A DNA stretch of 64,000 bases from DATBHM01 sp963772375 (GTDB lineage Bacteria; Actinomycetota; UBA4738; JACQTL01), in assembly GCA_963772375.1 (NCBI GenBank), contig CAVYXG010000001.1, positions 124,001-188,000 of the forward strand, in the 5' to 3' direction. The first letter of the stretch is position 1; every line of letters starts with the position of its first letter. The notes beneath the pieces are model-generated. The model made no database searches. It saw nothing but the letters and a program-made list of their open reading frames with translations, and was not told the origin of the DNA. Both the position numbers and the translations under genes were made by a program. This document shows, in pieces, positions 24,505-32,933 of this stretch.

Positions 24505-25854
24505 ATGGCCGGGGTCACCCCCCGGCCCAACCACCCCATCGGGGCACCCTCCGGTGACAAAGTGCGACGCCTCCAAGGCCGGCTCCAGGCATCAGCCAAG
24601 CGGTCACCTGGCCGCCGCTTCCACGCCCTGTACGACCGGATCCACAGGGATGACGTCCTGTGGGCGGCGTGGCAGCGGGTCCGGGCGAACCGGGGAGCCG
24701 CGGGGGTCGATCACCAGAGCCTCGCGGACGTGGAGGCCTACGGAGTGGAGCGGATGCTCCGAGAGCTCCAACAGGTCCTTCGAGCGGGCAGGTACCGGCC
24801 GAGCCCCGTGCTCCGCCGGTACATCCCGAAGCCAGACGGGCGGACGCGTCCGCTCGGCATCCCGACGGTCTCAGACCGGGTGGTCCAGGCTGCGACCAAG
24901 CTCGTGCTGGAGCCGATCTTCGAGGCGGACTTCTCGCCCGTCTCCTACGGCTACCGGCCCGGTCGCAGTCCCACCGAGGCCCTGGAGCAGATCAGGGTCG
25001 CCTTCATCCGGGGCTACGTCTTCACCCTGGACGCCGACATCACCGACTTCTTCGGGCAGATCTCACACGACTTGCTCCTCGAAGCGGTGGGGAGGCGGGT
25101 GTCCGACCGCCGGGTGCTGAAGCTGGTGCGCCAGTGGCTCAAGGCAGGGGTGATGGAGGAGGGGAGGCTCCGCGAGCCGGTCGCAGGGACCCCCCAGGGG
25201 GGAGTGATCTCCCCTCTGCTCGCCAACATCTACCTCGACGCTCTGGACAGGGCCTGGGCACGGGACGGGGAACGCCTCGGAGTCATGGTGCGCTACGCCG
25301 ACGACTTCGTGGTCATGACCCGGACCCCCAACGCGCTGGAACGGGCTGATGGCCTGGTCGGGACGACCCTGGCCGGGCTTCACCTGAGCCTGAACCCGGA
25401 CAAGACGCGGAAGGTGGACCTCCGCGAAGGCCGGCAGGGCTTCGACTTCTTGGGCTGTCACTTCCAGGCCCGGGTCTCGGGGCGCCTGCTGGAGCAGGGC
25501 ATCCGCCGGTACTACCTGCACCGGTGGCCCTCGGCGAGGGCCATGAACCGGGTGAGGCAGCGGGTGCGCGAGCTGACCGGCCGGAACCGGGGTGGGGTGT
25601 CAGACATCCGGGTAGTCATCCGGGATCTGAACCCCGTGCTCCGGGGATGGGGGAACTACTTCCGCACCGGGAACGCCACGTACAAGTTCGTCTCCATCGA
25701 CCGGTACGTGCAGCGCCGGCTCCGCCGCCTCCTGCTTCGGCGGGTGGGGCGCAACGTCCGGCCTCGCCACCTCGAGATGTGGACGAGCGACTGGTTCCGG
25801 GACCACGGCCTGCACCGGTTACGTGGGACCATTCGCTACCCAGGAGCCGCGTAG
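24505..25854 (+). CDS. ltrA: Group II intron reverse transcriptase/maturase
   Basis: 449 residues. RT domain with RYRPSPVLRRYIPKPDGRTR, LGIPTVSDRVVQAATKLVLEP, SYGYRPGRSPTEAL, GTPQGGVISPLLANIYLDALD and the catalytic YADD at residues 264-267; then the maturase (X) domain (RVRELTGRNRGGVSDI, LRGWGNYFRTGNA). The protein ends GTIRYPGAA with no HNH endonuclease, so it is an endonuclease-less type that uses nicked or replicating DNA. All RT blocks are intact, so splicing help and mobility are plausible. ATG 24505 was chosen to match relatives; the frame is open upstream but that part is intron RNA. Confidence 0.93.
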   Translation: MAGVTPRPNHPIGAPSGDKVRRLQGRLQASAKRSPGRRFHALYDRIHRDDVLWAAWQRVRANRGAAGVDHQSLADVEAYGVERMLRELQQVLRAGRYRPSPVLRRYIPKPDGRTRPLGIPTVSDRVVQAATKLVLEPIFEADFSPVSYGYRPGRSPTEALEQIRVAFIRGYVFTLDADITDFFGQISHDLLLEAVGRRVSDRRVLKLVRQWLKAGVMEEGRLREPVAGTPQGGVISPLLANIYLDALDRAWARDGERLGVMVRYADDFVVMTRTPNALERADGLVGTTLAGLHLSLNPDKTRKVDLREGRQGFDFLGCHFQARVSGRLLEQGIRRYYLHRWPSARAMNRVRQRVRELTGRNRGGVSDIRVVIRDLNPVLRGWGNYFRTGNATYKFVSIDRYVQRRLRRLLLRRVGRNVRPRHLEMWTSDWFRDHGLHRLRGTIRYPGAA

Positions 25855-25876
25855 AGATGTCTCAAGGACCATCGGT

Positions 25877-25910
25877 AAGCCGTGTGCGGGAAAACCGCAC
25901 GCACGGTTTG
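25877..25910 (+). ncRNA. Group II intron domain V
   Basis: 34-nt hairpin starting AAGCCGTGTGCGGG, with a GAAA-type loop and the complementary strand CCGCACGCACGGTT. The AGC catalytic triad is present. It is followed by GAAAGGGGG and a domain VI stem ending in CTGACTAC at 25962. Confidence 0.85.
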
Positions 25911-25964
25911 AAAGGGGGATGGGGAAACGGGTCCGCTCGTCGGACACCGCGCCCCTGACTACCA

Positions 25965-27134
25965 ATGGTTCGGCTGCTGAGCGCCGGCGAGTCGCACGGG
26001 AAGGGCCTGGTGGCCGTGGTGGAGGGCCTCCCGGCGGGGGTCCCCGTGCGCGTGGCGTCCCTCTCCGCGGAGCTGGCCCGGCGCCGCCGCGGGTACGGAC
26101 GGAGCGGCCGGCAGCGCCTCGAGGACGATCCCGTCGACGTGCTCGCCGGGGTGCGCCACGGGCGGACGCTGGGGTCGCCGATCGCGGTGACCATCGCCAA
26201 CGCCGAGTTCGACTCGAAGTACCGCGAGCGCATGGGGGTGGAGGGCTCGGGCCCGCCGGAGGACCGGCTCACCGCGGTGCGTCCGGGCCACGCCGACCTG
26301 GCCGGGATGCAGAAGTACGGGTTCGACGACGCCCGCAACGTGCTCGAGCGGGCCAGCGCGCGGGAGACCGCGGCCCGCGTGGCGGGCGGGTACCTCTGCA
26401 AGGCGTTCCTGGCCGAGCTCGGCGTCAGGGTCCTGTCCCACGTGGTGCGGATCGGCGGCGCGGCGGTTCCCCGGGGCGGTCGTCGAACGCCCGGCCCCGG
26501 TGATCTCGCGACGATCGACCGCGACGCCGTCCGGTGCTTCGATCCGGGGGTCAGCGCGCGGATGGTGGTGGCGATCCGGGCCGCCCAACGGTCCCGGGAC
26601 ACGCTGGGCGGCGTGTTCGAGGTGCTGGCGTACGGTGTGCCGCCGGGGCTGGGCTCCCACGTGCAGTTCGACCGAAAGCTCGACGCCCGGCTGGCGCTCG
26701 CGCTGATGAGCATCCAGTCGGTGAAGGGCGTGGAGGTGGGGGACGGGTTCGCGTCGGCCGCCCGGCCGGGGTCCCGGGCGCACGACGAGCTGGCGCCGGG
26801 TCCGGCGCCAATGCGTCCCCGCCGCCTGTCGAACCGGGCCGGGGGGATCGAGGGCGGCATGAGCACCGGGGAACCGATCCGCGTCCGCGCGGCCATGAAG
26901 CCGTTCTCGACCGTTCCGAAGGGGCTCCGCACGGTTGACACGGCGACCGGGGTGGCGGCGAAGCCGTTCGCCCAGCGGACCGACGTCTGCGCGGTGCCGG
27001 CGGGCGGCGTGGTGGGGGAGTCGGCGGTGGCGCTCGTCGTCGCCGACGCGATGCTCGAGAAGTTCGGCGGCGACTCCGTCGAGGAGACGCGCCGGAACCT
27101 CGACGGGTACCTCGCGTCGCTCGGGGAGCCGTGA
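25965..27134 (+). CDS. aroC: Chorismate synthase
   Basis: FMN-dependent conversion of EPSP to chorismate. Signatures: LLSAGESHGKGLVAVVEG, RPGHADLAGMQKYG, RASARETAARVA and RLSNRAGGIEGGMSTGEPI. 389 residues, full length. ATG 25965 is the only sensible start and lies two bases after the intron 3' end; no Shine-Dalgarno precedes it, which fits a gene that was leaderless before the intron arrived. Its TGA overlaps the start of aroKB. Since chorismate is essential for most cells, the insertion must still allow aroC expression by some route. Confidence 0.96.
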   Translation: MVRLLSAGESHGKGLVAVVEGLPAGVPVRVASLSAELARRRRGYGRSGRQRLEDDPVDVLAGVRHGRTLGSPIAVTIANAEFDSKYRERMGVEGSGPPEDRLTAVRPGHADLAGMQKYGFDDARNVLERASARETAARVAGGYLCKAFLAELGVRVLSHVVRIGGAAVPRGGRRTPGPGDLATIDRDAVRCFDPGVSARMVVAIRAAQRSRDTLGGVFEVLAYGVPPGLGSHVQFDRKLDARLALALMSIQSVKGVEVGDGFASAARPGSRAHDELAPGPAPMRPRRLSNRAGGIEGGMSTGEPIRVRAAMKPFSTVPKGLRTVDTATGVAAKPFAQRTDVCAVPAGGVVGESAVALVVADAMLEKFGGDSVEETRRNLDGYLASLGEP

Positions 27135-28768
27135 TGGCTCCCGGCCGGGCGCCCCGATGGGGTGGCCACGTGTGGCTGGTGGGGATGCCCGGATCCGGGA
27201 AGTCCGCCGTGGGCCCGGTGCTGGCCGGCCGGCTGGGGCTGGCGTTCGTCGATCTGGACGACGAGGTCGCCCGCCGCGAGGGTCGGACGATCGGGGAGAT
27301 CTTCGAGCGGGACGGCGAGCCGGCCTTTCGCGTCCTGGAACGTGACGCCGTGGATCGGGTCGCGGGCGGACCGGCATCCGTGGTGGCCACGGGCGGGGGG
27401 GCGGTGGGCTCCGAGGAGAACCGGCTGGCGATGCGCCGCTCGGGCATCGTGGTGCACCTGGAGGTGACGGAACCGGTGGCCGCGAGGCGCCTCGCAGGCG
27501 ACCGCGCCGCCCGGCCCCTGCTGGCCGAGGCGGGGTCGTGGTCGCAGTTGGCCGCAGAACGGGCGCCGCTGTACGCGTCGGTCGCCGACCACCGCGTCCC
27601 GTCGGATGACGGATCGCCGGAGGGGGTGGCCGGCCGGATCGCGGCCCTCGCCGCGGTTGGTCCGGAGGCCCCGACTCCCGTCCGCGTCGACGCGCCGGGC
27701 GGCGGATACGACGTCGTCGTCGGCGACGGATTCGTCTCGGGCCCGGCCCTGCGGGCCTGTCTTCCCCCGGCGCCCCCAACGGGAGCCGCGTTCGTGCTCG
27801 CCGACCACCTGGTGGCCGACCGCTGTCTGGCTCCGGTGGCCGGGGGGCTGGAGGGCGTCGGCTGGCGGGTGGTGCACCTGGGGGTGCCCGTGGGCGAAGA
27901 GGCCAAGACGCTCGCCGTCGCGGAGGCGCTGTACCGCCAGCTCGCGCTGCGCGAGGCGCAGCGCGAGGATCTGATCGTGGCCCTCGGTGGAGGCGCGACG
28001 GGCGACCTGGCCGGGTTCGTCGCGGCCACCTATCTCCGGGGGATGCCGGTCCTGCAGGTCCCGACCACACTGCTCGCCATGGTCGACGCGTCGATCGGCG
28101 GCAAGACGGCCGTCAACCTCCCGGCCGGGAAGAACCTGGTCGGGGCGTTCCACCAGCCGGTCGGGGTGCTGGTGGACGTGGCCGCGCTCGCGACCCTTCC
28201 CGAACGGGAGTTCCGCTCGGGCCTCGGCGAGGTGGCGAAGTACGCGCTGGCGTTCGACCGCGGGCTGAACGGCCTGCTGGAGACGAAGATCGACCGCCTG
28301 CTCGAACCGAACCGCACCACCGAGTCGCGGCTGCTCGTCGACGTCGTCCGGCGGTGCGTCGAGATCAAGGCCGAGGTCGTGTCGAAGGACGAACGCGACG
28401 CGGCCGGGCGCCTGTTCCTCAACTACGGGCACACGCTGGGGCACGCGCTCGAGCGGCTGGACGGGTTCCACGGGCGCCCGCACGGCGAGGCCGTGTCGAT
28501 CGGGATGGTGTTCGCGGCCCGGTTGTCCGAACGGCTGGGCGTGGCGAGGGCGGGGGGCCTGGTCGAGCGGCACCTCCGGCTCCTCGAGCCGCTGGGGCTG
28601 CCCACGTCGGGCCCGCTGCCGCCGGCCGGCGACGTCCTCGTCGCCATGCGGATGGACAAGAAGCGCCGGGGCGCGCTTCGATTCGTGCTGCTGGAGGACG
28701 TCGGGCGGCCGACGGTGGTGTCCGACGTGGCGGACGACGTGATCGCCGAGACGCTGGAGGCCATGTGA
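27134..28768 (+). CDS. aroKB: Fused shikimate kinase / 3-dehydroquinate synthase
   Basis: Bifunctional shikimate-pathway enzyme of 544 residues. Residues 1 to about 175 are shikimate kinase: P-loop GMPGSGKS, VDLDDEVARREGRTIGEIFE, ATGGGAV and the LID-like RPLL segment. Residues about 185-544 are dehydroquinate synthase: VGEEAKTL, GGGATGDLAGFVAATYLRG, PTTLLAMVDASIGGKTAVN and the zinc ligands in GEVAKYA, NYGHTLGHALE and HGRPHGEAVSIGM. Stop-free, so a true fusion rather than two overlapping genes. ATG 27134 overlaps the aroC stop (TGATG) with GGGGAG six bases before; GTG 27131 is possible. Confidence 0.94.
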   Translation: MAPGRAPRWGGHVWLVGMPGSGKSAVGPVLAGRLGLAFVDLDDEVARREGRTIGEIFERDGEPAFRVLERDAVDRVAGGPASVVATGGGAVGSEENRLAMRRSGIVVHLEVTEPVAARRLAGDRAARPLLAEAGSWSQLAAERAPLYASVADHRVPSDDGSPEGVAGRIAALAAVGPEAPTPVRVDAPGGGYDVVVGDGFVSGPALRACLPPAPPTGAAFVLADHLVADRCLAPVAGGLEGVGWRVVHLGVPVGEEAKTLAVAEALYRQLALREAQREDLIVALGGGATGDLAGFVAATYLRGMPVLQVPTTLLAMVDASIGGKTAVNLPAGKNLVGAFHQPVGVLVDVAALATLPEREFRSGLGEVAKYALAFDRGLNGLLETKIDRLLEPNRTTESRLLVDVVRRCVEIKAEVVSKDERDAAGRLFLNYGHTLGHALERLDGFHGRPHGEAVSIGMVFAARLSERLGVARAGGLVERHLRLLEPLGLPTSGPLPPAGDVLVAMRMDKKRRGALRFVLLEDVGRPTVVSDVADDVIAETLEAM

Positions 28769-28778
28769 GGACGGGGTC

Positions 28779-29240
28779 ATGAGAGCGCTGTTCCTGTTCG
28801 GACCCAACCTGGGCGCGCTCGGCACGCGCGATCCCGGGCGATACGGCTCGGAGACCCTCGAGGAGGTCATGGCCGGCGTGTCCGAGGACGCTGTCCAACG
28901 CGGACATGAGGTCGTCTGGCGGCAGTCCGACCACGAGGGCGACCTGGTCGGATGGCTGAACGGGGGGGCTGGGGAGGGGTTCGGGGCCGTCGTGATCAAC
29001 CCCGGGGCGCTCACCCACTACTCACACGCCCTCCGCGACGCGGTCGAGGGATGCGGCCTGCCGGTGGTCGAGGTCCACCAGACGAACATCTACGCGCGGG
29101 AGGAGTTCCGGCGGCACTCGGTGGTCTCGCCGGCCTGCCGCGCCGTGATCGCCGGGGTGGGGACCCGCGGGTATCATCTGGCCCTGGAGGCCCTGGCATG
29201 GATTTCCCCGGACGGAGGGCGCGCCTCGTCGCGCGGCTGA
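28779..29240 (+). CDS. aroQ: 3-dehydroquinate dehydratase, type II
   Basis: Converts 3-dehydroquinate to 3-dehydroshikimate. Type II motifs: FGPNLGALGTRDPGRYGS (catalytic Arg and Tyr), VINPGALTHYSHALRDAV, VEVHQTNIYAREEFRRHSV with the catalytic His, and GVGTRGYHLALEAL. 153 residues, typical. Usual family sequences have an Asn where this has Gly in PNLGALG. Follows aroKB by 10 bases and overlaps the downstream peptidase gene, so it is part of the aro operon. Confidence 0.93.
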   Translation: MRALFLFGPNLGALGTRDPGRYGSETLEEVMAGVSEDAVQRGHEVVWRQSDHEGDLVGWLNGGAGEGFGAVVINPGALTHYSHALRDAVEGCGLPVVEVHQTNIYAREEFRRHSVVSPACRAVIAGVGTRGYHLALEALAWISPDGGRASSRG

Positions 29241-30271
29241 ACGAGCTCGAGATCGACGCGCTCCTGGTCACGCGCCTGCCCAACGTCCGCTACCTGACCG
29301 GCTTCACCGGGTCGAACGGCCAGCTCGTGCTCGGCGCGGACGGCGGCGTGTTCCTCACGGACGGCCGGTACACCGAGCAGTCCCGCCACGAGGTCCCCGA
29401 CCTCGACCGCGTGACGTACTCGGCGCTCCCGGCCGCGTTCGCCGACGCCGCAACGGACGCCGGCGCGAAGCGCATCGGGTTCGAGTCCGCGGGGCTGACG
29501 CACAAGCTGTTCCGGGACCTCACCGACGCGGGGCCGGAGGACGTGGAGCTCGTGCCGACCGACGGCGAGGTCGAACGGCTGCGGTGGGTCAAGGAGCCCG
29601 AGGAGATCGAGATGGTCGCCCGGGCCCAGGCCATCACCGACGACTGCTTCGACAGCATCACGGCCAAGCTCTCGGAGGGGATGACCGAACGCGAGGTCGC
29701 CCTGGAGATGGAGCTCACCATGCGCCAGGGCGGGGCCGACGGGCTGGCGTTCGACTCGATCGTCGCGTTCGGCGAGAGCGCGGCCGAGCCGCACCACCAC
29801 CCGACCGACCGCGACCTGCGGCAGGGCGACGTGATCAAGCTGGACTTCGGCGCGCTGTACCGGGGGTACCACTCGGACATGACGCGAACGGTGGCCTTCG
29901 GCGAGCCGTCCGCCGAGCTCCGCGAGATCCACGCTCTTGTCAAGGCGGCCCAGCAGGCCGGGATCGACGCCGTTCGGGCGGGTGTCGCCGGCGGCGACCC
30001 CGACGCGGCCGCCAGGAAGGTCATCGACGACGCCGGCCGGGGCGAGGCGTTCAGCCACTCGCTCGGCCACGGCGTGGGGCTCGAGATCCACGAGGGCCCG
30101 ACGCTCCGCGCGAAGGGCGAGGACGAGCTGCCGGTCGGCGCCATCGTCACCGTCGAGCCCGGCGTGTACGTCCCGGGCCTCGGTGGGGTGCGGATCGAGG
30201 ACATGGTCGAGGTCACCGCGGACGGCTGCCGGCCGATGCCCCGCTCCACCAGGGACCTCGTGGTCCTGTGA
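29198..30271 (+). CDS. pepP: M24-family Xaa-Pro aminopeptidase
   Basis: Cytoplasmic dinuclear metallopeptidase that removes N-terminal residues before proline. Creatinase N-domain (MDFPGRRARLVARLNELEID, VRYLTGFTGSNGQLVL), then the pita-bread domain with metal ligands in KLDFGALYRGYHSDMTRT, HSLGHGVGLEIHEGP, VTVEPGVYVPG and VRIEDMVEV. 357 residues. ATG 29198 lies inside the 3' end of aroQ with GGAGG seven bases upstream. Located between aroQ and efp as in many actinobacteria; called PepQ or PepE in some genomes. Confidence 0.92.
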   Translation: MDFPGRRARLVARLNELEIDALLVTRLPNVRYLTGFTGSNGQLVLGADGGVFLTDGRYTEQSRHEVPDLDRVTYSALPAAFADAATDAGAKRIGFESAGLTHKLFRDLTDAGPEDVELVPTDGEVERLRWVKEPEEIEMVARAQAITDDCFDSITAKLSEGMTEREVALEMELTMRQGGADGLAFDSIVAFGESAAEPHHHPTDRDLRQGDVIKLDFGALYRGYHSDMTRTVAFGEPSAELREIHALVKAAQQAGIDAVRAGVAGGDPDAAARKVIDDAGRGEAFSHSLGHGVGLEIHEGPTLRAKGEDELPVGAIVTVEPGVYVPGLGGVRIEDMVEVTADGCRPMPRSTRDLVVL

Positions 30272-30352
30272 CCGGAGCGTGACCCGAACGCCGAACCACG
30301 GCCGTCCGCACCGAACGAGCCGAGCGCGACACCGATACCGAGGAGCCCACCC

Positions 30353-30916
30353 ATGAGCGTCTCCACCAACGACCTGAAGAACGGCATGACCCTGGACCTC
30401 GACGGCCAGCTCTGGACCGTCCTCGACTTCCTCCACCACAAGCCCGGCAAGGGGCAGGCGGTCGTCCGGACCAAGCTGCGGAACGTCAAGACCGGCGCCG
30501 TGCTGGACCGCACGTTCAAGCACGACGAGAAGGTCGGGCTCGCCATCCTCGAGAAGAAGGAGATGCAGTACCTCTACCGGGACGGGGACAACCTCATCTT
30601 CATGGACACGGATAGCTACGAGCAGCACCCCGTGCCGTCGGAGGTCGCCGGCGACGCCGTGAAGTACCTGACCGAGGGGTTCACCCCGATCGTGGCGCTC
30701 TACGAGGGGAGCGCGATCTCGGTCGAGATGCCGGCCTCCGTGGTGCTCGAGGTCACCGCCACCGACCCCGGCGTCAAGGGCGACCGGGTGTCGGGGGCGC
30801 TGAAGCCCGCCACGCTCGAGACCGGGATCTCGGTGCAGGTGCCGCTGTTCATCGAGGCCGGGGACCGCCTGAAGGTCGACACCCGCACCGGCGACTACCT
30901 GACGCGCGAGAAGTAG
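30353..30916 (+). CDS. efp: Elongation factor P
   Basis: Relieves ribosome stalling at polyproline. 187 residues with three beta-barrel domains; the tip of domain I has the Lys loop (HHKPGKGQAVVRTKLRN). Conserved VDFKHDEKV-like and C-terminal VSGALKPATLETGISVQVPLFIE, DRLKVDTRTGDYLTR. ATG 30353 preceded by GAGGAG. nusB follows closely. Confidence 0.97.
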   Translation: MSVSTNDLKNGMTLDLDGQLWTVLDFLHHKPGKGQAVVRTKLRNVKTGAVLDRTFKHDEKVGLAILEKKEMQYLYRDGDNLIFMDTDSYEQHPVPSEVAGDAVKYLTEGFTPIVALYEGSAISVEMPASVVLEVTATDPGVKGDRVSGALKPATLETGISVQVPLFIEAGDRLKVDTRTGDYLTREK

Positions 30917-30922
30917 CGCGCG

Positions 30923-31366
30923 ATGAACCCCCGCCACGCCGATCGACGGCGGGCCCTCGACGCGCTGTACCAGGCCGACGTCATGGGCGTCCGGCCGACC
31001 GCGGTCCTGGAGCAGTGGCGCGAGGCCATCGGGGAGGACGTCGCGGCCTTCACCCGCGAGCTGGTGGGGGGGGTCGAGGAGTATCGCGAGGACCTCGACA
31101 TCCTGATCGGGGAGACCGCCCACGACTGGACCATCGACCGGATGGCCGCCGTCGACCGGGCGATCCTCCGCCTGGCGACCTACGAGCTGCTGTTCCGAAC
31201 CGACACGCCCGTGGCCGTCGCGATCGACGAGGCGGTGGCGGCCGCCAAGGAGCTCTCGACGGAGGACAGCGGGCGGTTCGTCAACGGCGTCCTGGGGCGG
31301 ATCGCAACGGAACCGGACGTGGCCGGACGCGACCGCCGCGCGAAACGGGATGCGGGAGAGGGCTGA
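30923..31366 (+). CDS. nusB: Transcription antitermination factor NusB
   Basis: RNA-binding all-helical factor that with NusE acts in rRNA antitermination. 147 residues: RRRALDALYQADVM at the N-terminus, WTIDRMAAVDRAILRLATYELLF and the C-terminal AIDEAVAAAKELSTEDSGRFVNGVLGRI. Start ATG 30923 lies 6 bases after the efp stop. It ends 15 bases before the convergent tatA gene. Confidence 0.96.
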   Translation: MNPRHADRRRALDALYQADVMGVRPTAVLEQWREAIGEDVAAFTRELVGGVEEYREDLDILIGETAHDWTIDRMAAVDRAILRLATYELLFRTDTPVAVAIDEAVAAAKELSTEDSGRFVNGVLGRIATEPDVAGRDRRAKRDAGEG

Positions 31367-31381
31367 GTCGCCGGGAAGCGG

Positions 31382-31630
31382 CTAGTCGGGGTCCTCGGCG
31401 GGCGCCTTCTCGGCCGGCGTCGTCTCGGTGACCGAGGCCTTGGCCGGGTGCGTCTCCTCGGGCAGCGCGTCGTCGGCCGAGCCCTCCTTCAGGCCCTTCT
31501 TGAACTCGGTCGAGGACTTGCCCAGGGAACGGGCGAGCTCGGGAAGCTTCTTCGCGCCGAAGAGCAGCAGGAACACCGCGAGGATGATGAGGATCTCGGG
31601 GGCACCGAGCGATTCGAACAGGCCGAGCAT
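31382..31630 (-). CDS. tatA: Sec-independent protein translocase subunit TatA
   Basis: 82-residue Tat pore component. Short N-terminal hydrophobic helix (LGAPEILIILAVFLLLFGAKKLPELARSLG) with the typical FGxxKLPE hinge, an amphipathic helix, and a Pro/Glu/Ala/Thr-rich acidic tail. ATG at 31630 has AAGGAG nine bases upstream on the minus strand. tatC and tatB are not in the window. The Tat-type FAD oxidase at 5.4 kb is one possible substrate. Confidence 0.93.
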   Translation of the reverse strand: MLGLFESLGAPEILIILAVFLLLFGAKKLPELARSLGKSSTEFKKGLKEGSADDALPEETHPAKASVTETTPAEKAPAEDPD

Positions 31631-31661
31631 GCGAACTCCTTCTCCGGAGGCCTCGAAGCCC

Positions 31662-31667
31662 AGTGTA
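31662..31667 (-). promoter_or_regulatory. Candidate -10 box of tatA
   Basis: TACACT on the minus strand, 31 bases before the tatA ATG, giving a short leader that carries the AAGGAG box. Confidence 0.4.
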
Positions 31668-31801
31668 GGCGTTTCGCCAGGTAGCGCCAGCGTCTCGGGT
31701 GGATTCCGGCCACGCGTCATGGATTCGTCGCAACACGGACATCCGGGGCGTCTCGACCGGCCGGCCCCGCCTCGCGGCCGGTGGCCGGCCGGGCTCCCGG
31801 C

Positions 31802-32803
31802 GTGGATGATGCCGACGTGCTGGTGCTCTCCCGCGCCGAGGTGACCTCGCTGCTCGATCCCGACGAGCTGATCGACGCCCTGTCCGCCGCGATGATCGAC
31901 CTCTCGTCCGGCGCGGCATCCATGCCCACGCGGGTGGCGGCGCTCGTTCCCGGCACCGACGGCCTGCTCGGCGCCATGCCCGCGTGGCTGCCGTCGGCCC
32001 AGGTGCTGGAGACCAAGCTCGTCTCGGTGTTCCCGCGGAACGCGGGCGGCGACGTCCCCACGCACCAGGCGGTCATCGTGGTGTTCGACCCGGAGACCGG
32101 GGAGCCGGCCTCGCTCATGGACGGAACGGAGATCACGGCGCAGCGGACGGCCGCCGGATCGGCGCTCGCCACCCGCGTGCTCGCCCGGGAGGACGCTGGC
32201 GTGATGGCGGTGGTCGGGACCGGGGTCCAGGCCCGGGCCCACCTCCGGTACGTCGTCCGGGTGCGGGGGTTCGAGCGGGTGGTGGTCGCCGGGCGCGACC
32301 CGGTCCGCGCCGGGGCCGTCGCCGATGAGGCGTCCGCCGCGCTCGGCGCGCCGGTGCTGGTCGAGGCATCCATCGAGGCCGCCGTCCGGGGAGCCGACGT
32401 GGTGTGCGCGACCACCCACGCGGATTCGCCGGTGCTGGCGCGTGAGTGGCTGGCGGACGGGACGCACGTGAACTCGGTCGGGTGGACGGCGACCGGCCGC
32501 GAGGTCGACGCCGAGACGGTACGGGACGCGGTGGTGGTGGTCGAGTCCCGCTCGTCCGCGCTGTCGGAGGGCCCGGGCGGCGCGAACGACCTCGTGTGGC
32601 CGATCCGGGACGGGATCGTCGGTCCCGACCGCGTCCACGCGGAGATCGGGGAGATCCTGGCCGGGACCCGGCCCGGCCGGACCGCTCCCGATCAGATCAC
32701 GCTCTACAAGTCGGTGGGCGTGGCCGTGCAGGACGCGGCGGCCGCCGGCCTGGTGCTCCGCCGGGCCCGCGAGCGAGGCGTCGGGCGCGACGTCGTGATC
32801 TGA
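31802..32803 (+). CDS. Ornithine cyclodeaminase / mu-crystallin family protein
   Basis: NAD(P)-dependent family that includes ornithine cyclodeaminase, ketimine reductases and alanine dehydrogenase-like enzymes. N-terminal LVLSRAEVTSLLDPDELIDALSAAM, TKLVSVFPRN with the substrate-binding Lys, the Rossmann motif VVGTGVQARAHL, and the C-terminal LYKSVGVAVQDAAAAGLVLRRA. 333 residues. Exact substrate cannot be read from the sequence. GTG 31802 fits family starts; GTG 31781 and 31817 are in frame. Divergent from tatA. Confidence 0.86.
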   Translation: MDDADVLVLSRAEVTSLLDPDELIDALSAAMIDLSSGAASMPTRVAALVPGTDGLLGAMPAWLPSAQVLETKLVSVFPRNAGGDVPTHQAVIVVFDPETGEPASLMDGTEITAQRTAAGSALATRVLAREDAGVMAVVGTGVQARAHLRYVVRVRGFERVVVAGRDPVRAGAVADEASAALGAPVLVEASIEAAVRGADVVCATTHADSPVLAREWLADGTHVNSVGWTATGREVDAETVRDAVVVVESRSSALSEGPGGANDLVWPIRDGIVGPDRVHAEIGEILAGTRPGRTAPDQITLYKSVGVAVQDAAAAGLVLRRARERGVGRDVVI

Positions 32804-32844
32804 CCGACTCGCGAGGCATCACGGCGGCCGCCGGACGTCGGTCG

Positions 32845-32872
32845 TTGACGATGGTGTCCGGCCCGGTATCCT
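32845..32872 (+). promoter_or_regulatory. Promoter of the pyr operon
   Basis: TTGACG at 32845-32850, 16-base spacer, TATCCT at 32867-32872. Transcription from about 32879 would begin just before the PyrR-binding element. Confidence 0.55.
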
Positions 32873-32886
32873 TGCCCTCGACTTCC

Positions 32887-32922
32887 CCTTTAAGGACCGG
32901 TCCCGTGAGGCCGGAAAGGAGG
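32887..32922 (+). promoter_or_regulatory. PyrR-binding RNA element with adjacent Shine-Dalgarno
   Basis: The hairpin CCGGTCCCGTGAGGCCGG has the conserved PyrR loop pattern (UCCNGNGAGGY). An AAAGGAGG box follows immediately at 32915-32922. In mycobacteria PyrR is known to repress translation by holding this region; the same arrangement here implies UMP-dependent repression of the first ORF and, through coupling, of pyrR and the operon. Confidence 0.8.
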
Positions 32923-32933
32923 CGAGGCTGAAG

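Larger units (their letters stand above)
24001..25962 (+). mobile_element. Group II intron with intact reverse transcriptase/maturase
   Basis: Retroelement of about 1.96 kb. The 5' part (24001-24504) is structured RNA beginning near GTCGCGTCCTGAAAGCTGGA and containing paired blocks such as GGCGGGTGCAAGTCCCGCC-like stems of domain I. The ORF sits in domain IV. Domain V (25877-25910) and domain VI, ending CTGACTAC, close the 3' end. It is inserted in the sense direction between the aroC -10 box and the aroC ATG, two bases from the latter. The 5' end does not match the usual GTGYG exactly, so that boundary is uncertain by a few bases (24001-24003). No target duplication seen, as expected. Confidence 0.85.
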
